Source: an uncultured Slackia sp.
Lineage (GTDB): Bacteria > Actinomycetota > Coriobacteriia > Coriobacteriales > Eggerthellaceae
Reading direction: 5' to 3'
DNA length: 7,614 nucleotides
Assembly: GCA_900553655.1 (NCBI GenBank)
Contig: USEQ01000055.1
Coordinates: forward strand, 1-7,614
Shown: positions 5,169 to 7,614 of the stretch, piece after piece
Layout of the letters: every line of letters starts with the position of its first letter
How positions within the stretch are numbered: the first letter of the stretch is position 1
Translations under genes and position numbers: made by a program
Notes under the pieces: generated by a model
Told to the model about the DNA's origin: nothing
What the model saw: the letters and a program-made list of their open reading frames with translations, nothing else
Database searches by the model: none

Positions 5169-6569
5169 ATGGCGGAAAACAAGACTGCCGCCAAGGGCGC
5201 GAATGCCTCGCTTGAGCAGTTTGGCTACAAGCAGGAGCTGCGTCGCGGCCTTGGTCTGTGGGACGTCGTTTTGTACGGCGTGCTGTTCATGGTCATCATC
5301 GCCCCGCATTCTATCTGGGGCTTGGTGCAGCAGCAGGGTTTGGGCATGTCCACCCTGGTGTACCTTGTCGGCTTCGTGGCTATCGGCTTTACGGCGTTGA
5401 GCTACGTGTGCATGAGCAAGCGCTTTCCCATTGCGGGGTCGGTGTATTCCTACGTGCAGCGCGGCTTGAATCCGCATGTGGGCTTTATTTCCGGCTGGAT
5501 GATTCTGTTGGATTGCTGCATCGCTCCCGCGCTGGTTTACACCATGGTCGCAAACTGGGGCGTCATGCTGGTTCCCGGCAGCCCGTGGTGGCTGTGGGTC
5601 ATCGTGTTCGTGGCATTCAATACGTTCGTGAACATTCGCGGCGTTTCTATGACGCGCGGCGTAGACTTCGTTATCTTTGCGGTTGAGATCGTGGCCGTTA
5701 TCGCGTTCGTCGCGCTGGGCTGCAACTTCATCATGGGCGGCGGCGGTGCCGGCGAATTCAACATGGATCCCGTCTGGCAGCCCGAGGTGGTCACCCCCAC
5801 CTTCATCGCTGCAGGCATCTCCATCGCCGCGCTGAACTTCCTGGGATTCGACGGCATTTCCACGCTGGCCGAGGAAACCCGCGAGCCCGAGAAGAACATC
5901 GGTCGCGGTATCATGATCGCCCTGGGCATCATCATTGTGTGCTTCTCCGTCCAGACCTACCTGGCCTCGCTCATCCAGCCCGATTGGGCCTCTTGGACTG
6001 AAGAGCATGCTAACAACGCGTTCTTCTATGGCTGCCAGCTCATTGGCGGTGACATCTTCATGAAGATTATGTTGGTGGTCAATATCGTGGCCGTGGGCAT
6101 CGCCAACATCATGAACGCGCAGCTCGCTGCTTCCCGCTTGCTGTTCTCCATGGGCCGCGACGGCGTGATTCCCCGTATCTTCGGCAAGGTGCATCCCAAG
6201 TTCAAGACCCCGTGGGTGGGCTCCATCTTTATCGGCGTCGTTGCGCTGATTCTGGTTGGCATCCTCGGTATGGCTGACTTGGCCACATTGGTAAACTTCG
6301 GCGCGCTGTTCTCGTTCATCTTGCTGAACTTTGCCACCTTCTGGTTCTTCTTCGTCAAGGAAAAGCAGCGCAAGAGCTTCGGCGATATCGTAAGGTATCT
6401 GATTTGCCCCTGGATCGGCATCGCGATTCTGGCGTATGTGTTTGCCGGCTTCCAGCCGATGACCTGGGCGATGGGCGTTACGTGGTTCATCGTTGGCATG
6501 ATTGTGGCTGCCGTGAAGTCCAAGGGCTTCAAAGAGGTTCCCGAGGCGTTCAAGCATCTGGACGCATAA
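5169..6569 (+). CDS. APC-superfamily amino acid/amine permease
   Basis: This is a 466-residue inner-membrane transporter with about twelve hydrophobic helices, the normal size of an APC permease. Signature parts: GLGLWDVVLYGVLFMVII (27-44, the unwound first helix region), YVCMSKRFPIAGSVYSYVQR (79-98), the family hallmark GFDGISTLAEETREPEKN (226-243), and ASRLLFSMGRDGVIP (321-335) followed by PKFKTPW (343-349). It should import an amino acid, polyamine or similar amine by proton or sodium symport. The substrate cannot be read from the sequence. ATG at 5169 has AAGAAGGTG (5157-5164) upstream, and residues 1-25 are polar as expected for the cytoplasmic N-terminus. The in-frame GTG at 5055 would put the promoter and the hairpin inside the coding region and is rejected. 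It is a single-gene unit between its own promoter and a strong terminator. The nearby amidase makes a shared nitrogen-compound role plausible, not shown. Confidence 0.93.
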   Translation: MAENKTAAKGANASLEQFGYKQELRRGLGLWDVVLYGVLFMVIIAPHSIWGLVQQQGLGMSTLVYLVGFVAIGFTALSYVCMSKRFPIAGSVYSYVQRGLNPHVGFISGWMILLDCCIAPALVYTMVANWGVMLVPGSPWWLWVIVFVAFNTFVNIRGVSMTRGVDFVIFAVEIVAVIAFVALGCNFIMGGGGAGEFNMDPVWQPEVVTPTFIAAGISIAALNFLGFDGISTLAEETREPEKNIGRGIMIALGIIIVCFSVQTYLASLIQPDWASWTEEHANNAFFYGCQLIGGDIFMKIMLVVNIVAVGIANIMNAQLAASRLLFSMGRDGVIPRIFGKVHPKFKTPWVGSIFIGVVALILVGILGMADLATLVNFGALFSFILLNFATFWFFFVKEKQRKSFGDIVRYLICPWIGIAILAYVFAGFQPMTWAMGVTWFIVGMIVAAVKSKGFKEVPEAFKHLDA

Positions 6570-6624
6570 ATATTTCGAGCCTGTTTCGACATGCGTCGTT
6601 GCGGGTTGAATAATCGGCACATGT

Positions 6625-6659
6625 ACGGCTCCGGCGTTATGCTGGAGCCGTTTTTATTT
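6625..6659 (+). terminator. Strong intrinsic terminator of the permease gene
   Basis: ACGGCTCC (6625-6632) pairs with GGAGCCGT (6644-6651). The stem extends inward by three pairs, including one G-U, to a 5-base loop (6636-6640) and is followed by TTTTT-A-TTT (6651-6659). It lies 55 bases after the permease stop codon. It is the clearest terminator in the window. Confidence 0.92.
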
Positions 6660-6721
6660 CGCGTGTTGCTCGGTGAAGTGACGAAGCGCAGCTTGCGAAA
6701 GGCGTAGGGAAAGGATTGGCA

Positions 6722-7144
6722 ATGGCAGATATCGTTATCTCGGGCGAAGCGACGCTCGAGGAGATTCGCGCGTTTTTCTCGAACGACCGCTACGCCACGG
6801 TGGCATGCGGCGCGGCGATTGAGGAGGCTAGGCCGGGGTTCGCCCGTGTCTCGCTTTCGGTGGATGAAAACCATCGCAATGGCCTTGGGTCGGTTATGGG
6901 CGGCGTGCCTTTCACCATGGGAGACTTCGCTTTCGCGGTGGCGGCGAACGTGGGAAAACCGCCCACGGTTTCCACGAATTGCAGCATAGATTTTCTCGGT
7001 ACGGCGAAAACCGATAGGCTTATTGCCGAATGCCGCGTAGAAAAAGACGGACGCAGTCTCTGCTTCGCCCGTGTTGACGTGAAAGATTCCCTGGGAAATC
7101 CTGTGGCTCGCATGAACGTGACGGGCTTCAGGAAAAAGGTCTAG
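6722..7144 (+). CDS. PaaI-like hotdog-fold acyl-CoA thioesterase
   Basis: This 140-residue single-domain hotdog protein is of normal PaaI/4HBT length. The N-terminal helix TLEEIRAFFSNDRYA (11-25) leads to the core. The active-site segment is HRNGLGSVMGG (51-61), followed by FTMGDFAFAVAAN (64-76). D68 occupies the position of the family's catalytic acid on the central helix. The strands TVSTNCSIDFLGTA (82-95), RLIAECRVEKDGRSLCFARVDV (99-120) and PVARMNVTGFRK (127-138) complete the fold. The common V-H-G-G is V-M-G-G here, with Met59 replacing His. It would hydrolyse an acyl-CoA, probably aromatic or short-chain, in the cytoplasm, acting as a tetramer in this family. ATG at 6722 has GGGAAAGGA (6707-6715) six bases upstream. 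It follows the permease terminator, so it has its own promoter, which I could not place. The substrate is unknown. Confidence 0.9.
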   Translation: MADIVISGEATLEEIRAFFSNDRYATVACGAAIEEARPGFARVSLSVDENHRNGLGSVMGGVPFTMGDFAFAVAANVGKPPTVSTNCSIDFLGTAKTDRLIAECRVEKDGRSLCFARVDVKDSLGNPVARMNVTGFRKKV

Positions 7145-7189
7145 GGAAGACGTCCTGTCAACCGATGGAACGACCGAAAAGCCGATTCG

Positions 7190-7218
7190 TTGAAGATGGC
7201 TGGCAGAGATGCGATAAC
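7190..7218 (+). promoter_or_regulatory. Candidate promoter for the SemiSWEET-like gene
   Basis: TTGAAG (7190-7195), a 17-base spacer and GATAAC (7213-7218) each match four of six consensus bases at ideal spacing. Transcription from about 7225 would leave a leader of some 54 bases before the ATG at 7279. Confidence 0.4.
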
Positions 7219-7278
7219 ATAGCGCAGATTGTGCTGAAAGCGCTCTGAGTGAATCCAGGAATAAAAAGGGGGCATATA

Positions 7279-7572
7279 ATGGCGGAGATTCTCGAGGCTA
7301 TCATGTTGGTATGTTTTGGACTGTCGTGGCCGATGAACGCGCTCAAAAGCTACAGGGCTCGTACGGCGGCCGGTACAAGCTGGCAATTCTTGACGCTTAT
7401 TTGCTTGGGGTATATCGCTGGTATTGCGGCCAAATTCTGCTCTGGATCCATAAGTTGGGTGCTGGCGGTGTATTTTATCAACCTTGCATGCCTTGCCGTG
7501 AATTGGGGGGTCTATTTCCGCAACAAGAAGCTCGATGCGGCCGAGGCGGCGGAGAAACAAGCGGCCGCATAG
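7279..7572 (+). CDS. SemiSWEET/PQ-loop-like small membrane protein
   Basis: This 97-residue protein has three membrane helices at about residues 4-22, 34-53 and 59-80 and a basic/Ala-rich cytoplasmic tail (RNKKLDAAEAAEKQAAA). Size and topology match bacterial SemiSWEETs, which dimerise to carry sugars or other small solutes. Helix 1 ends in CFGLSWPMNALKSYRARTA (12-30), where WPMN occupies the place of the PQ-loop motif and is followed by the usual K-S/T and R-T/S-A residues. GTSWQFLTL starts helix 2. The YFINLACLAVNW segment is typical of helix 3. ATG at 7279 has AAAAGGGGG (7264-7272) six bases upstream. A longer in-frame start at 7249 would place that site inside the protein and is rejected. 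The actual solute is unknown; many relatives are annotated only as hypothetical. Confidence 0.8.
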   Translation: MAEILEAIMLVCFGLSWPMNALKSYRARTAAGTSWQFLTLICLGYIAGIAAKFCSGSISWVLAVYFINLACLAVNWGVYFRNKKLDAAEAAEKQAAA

Positions 7573-7589
7573 GCTGGTTTTCTTCTTTT
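7562..7589 (+). terminator. Possible terminator overlapping the last stop codon
   Basis: CGGCC (7562-7566) pairs with GGCTG (7572-7576, one G-U) around a 5-base loop and is followed by the T-rich TTTTCTTCTTTT (7578-7589). The stem is short and overlaps the TAG of the SemiSWEET-like gene. A second weak GGG/CCC stem followed by TTTT lies at about 7591-7604. Confidence 0.4.
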
Positions 7590-7614
7590 GGGGCAAGCCC
7601 TTTTACCGCAGCCA

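Noticed and set aside
5166..6620. 484-residue open frame antisense to the permease
   Set aside because: It gives a His/Asp/Gln-rich product with no domain, the expected artefact of a GC-rich membrane-protein gene read backwards.
7275..7280. Perfect TATAAT just before the SemiSWEET-like gene
   Set aside because: It overlaps the ATG itself and has no -35 at proper spacing, and transcripts from it would lack the ribosome binding site.
1..7614. CRISPR array, tRNA/rRNA genes, transposase or phage genes
   Set aside because: No regularly spaced repeats, cloverleaf sequences, transposase or integrase motifs were seen on either strand.

Overview
The window looks like chromosomal DNA of a gut-type actinobacterium of the class Coriobacteriia, most likely family Eggerthellaceae. 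This is an inference from three things: a fairly GC-rich sequence with strong AGGAGG/AAAGGGG-type ribosome binding sites, a regulator that joins a seven-helix membrane domain to a C-terminal LuxR helix-turn-helix (typical of that family), and the protein style of the amidase and permease. No rRNA, tRNA, CRISPR array, transposase or phage gene is visible. The species cannot be fixed from the sequence alone.

Layout. The left edge (1-131, minus) holds the start of a small membrane protein that runs off the window. A 261-base divergent gap separates it from a TetR-type repressor (393-995, plus). The repressor ends 27 bases from the end of a convergent membrane-bound LuxR-type regulator (1023-1979, minus). 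Next is about 760 bases with no credible gene (1980-2742), rich in dyads and including a perfect 17-bp inverted repeat and a 3 x 7-bp tandem repeat. A TIM-barrel protein of unknown reaction follows (2743-3432, minus). It is divergent from an acetamidase/formamidase-family protein (3898-4800, plus). The 465-base region between them contains a perfect 9-bp dyad and a hairpin set that resembles a transcription attenuator.

The amidase is followed by a terminator and a 368-base non-coding stretch that ends in an extended -10 promoter and a 12-bp leader hairpin. An APC-superfamily amino acid/amine permease (5169-6569) comes next and is closed by a textbook intrinsic terminator. The right end holds a PaaI-like hotdog thioesterase (6722-7144) and a 97-residue three-helix SemiSWEET/PQ-loop-like membrane protein (7279-7572), each with its own good ribosome binding site.

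Functionally, the most coherent pairing is a permease importing a nitrogenous compound with an amidase that could release ammonia from an amide. Each appears to be its own transcription unit with its own structured leader. The two regulators on the left could control neighbouring transport or catabolic genes, but nothing in the sequence proves which. No clearly new multi-gene system is visible. The least explained items are the non-coding regions and the TIM-barrel protein.
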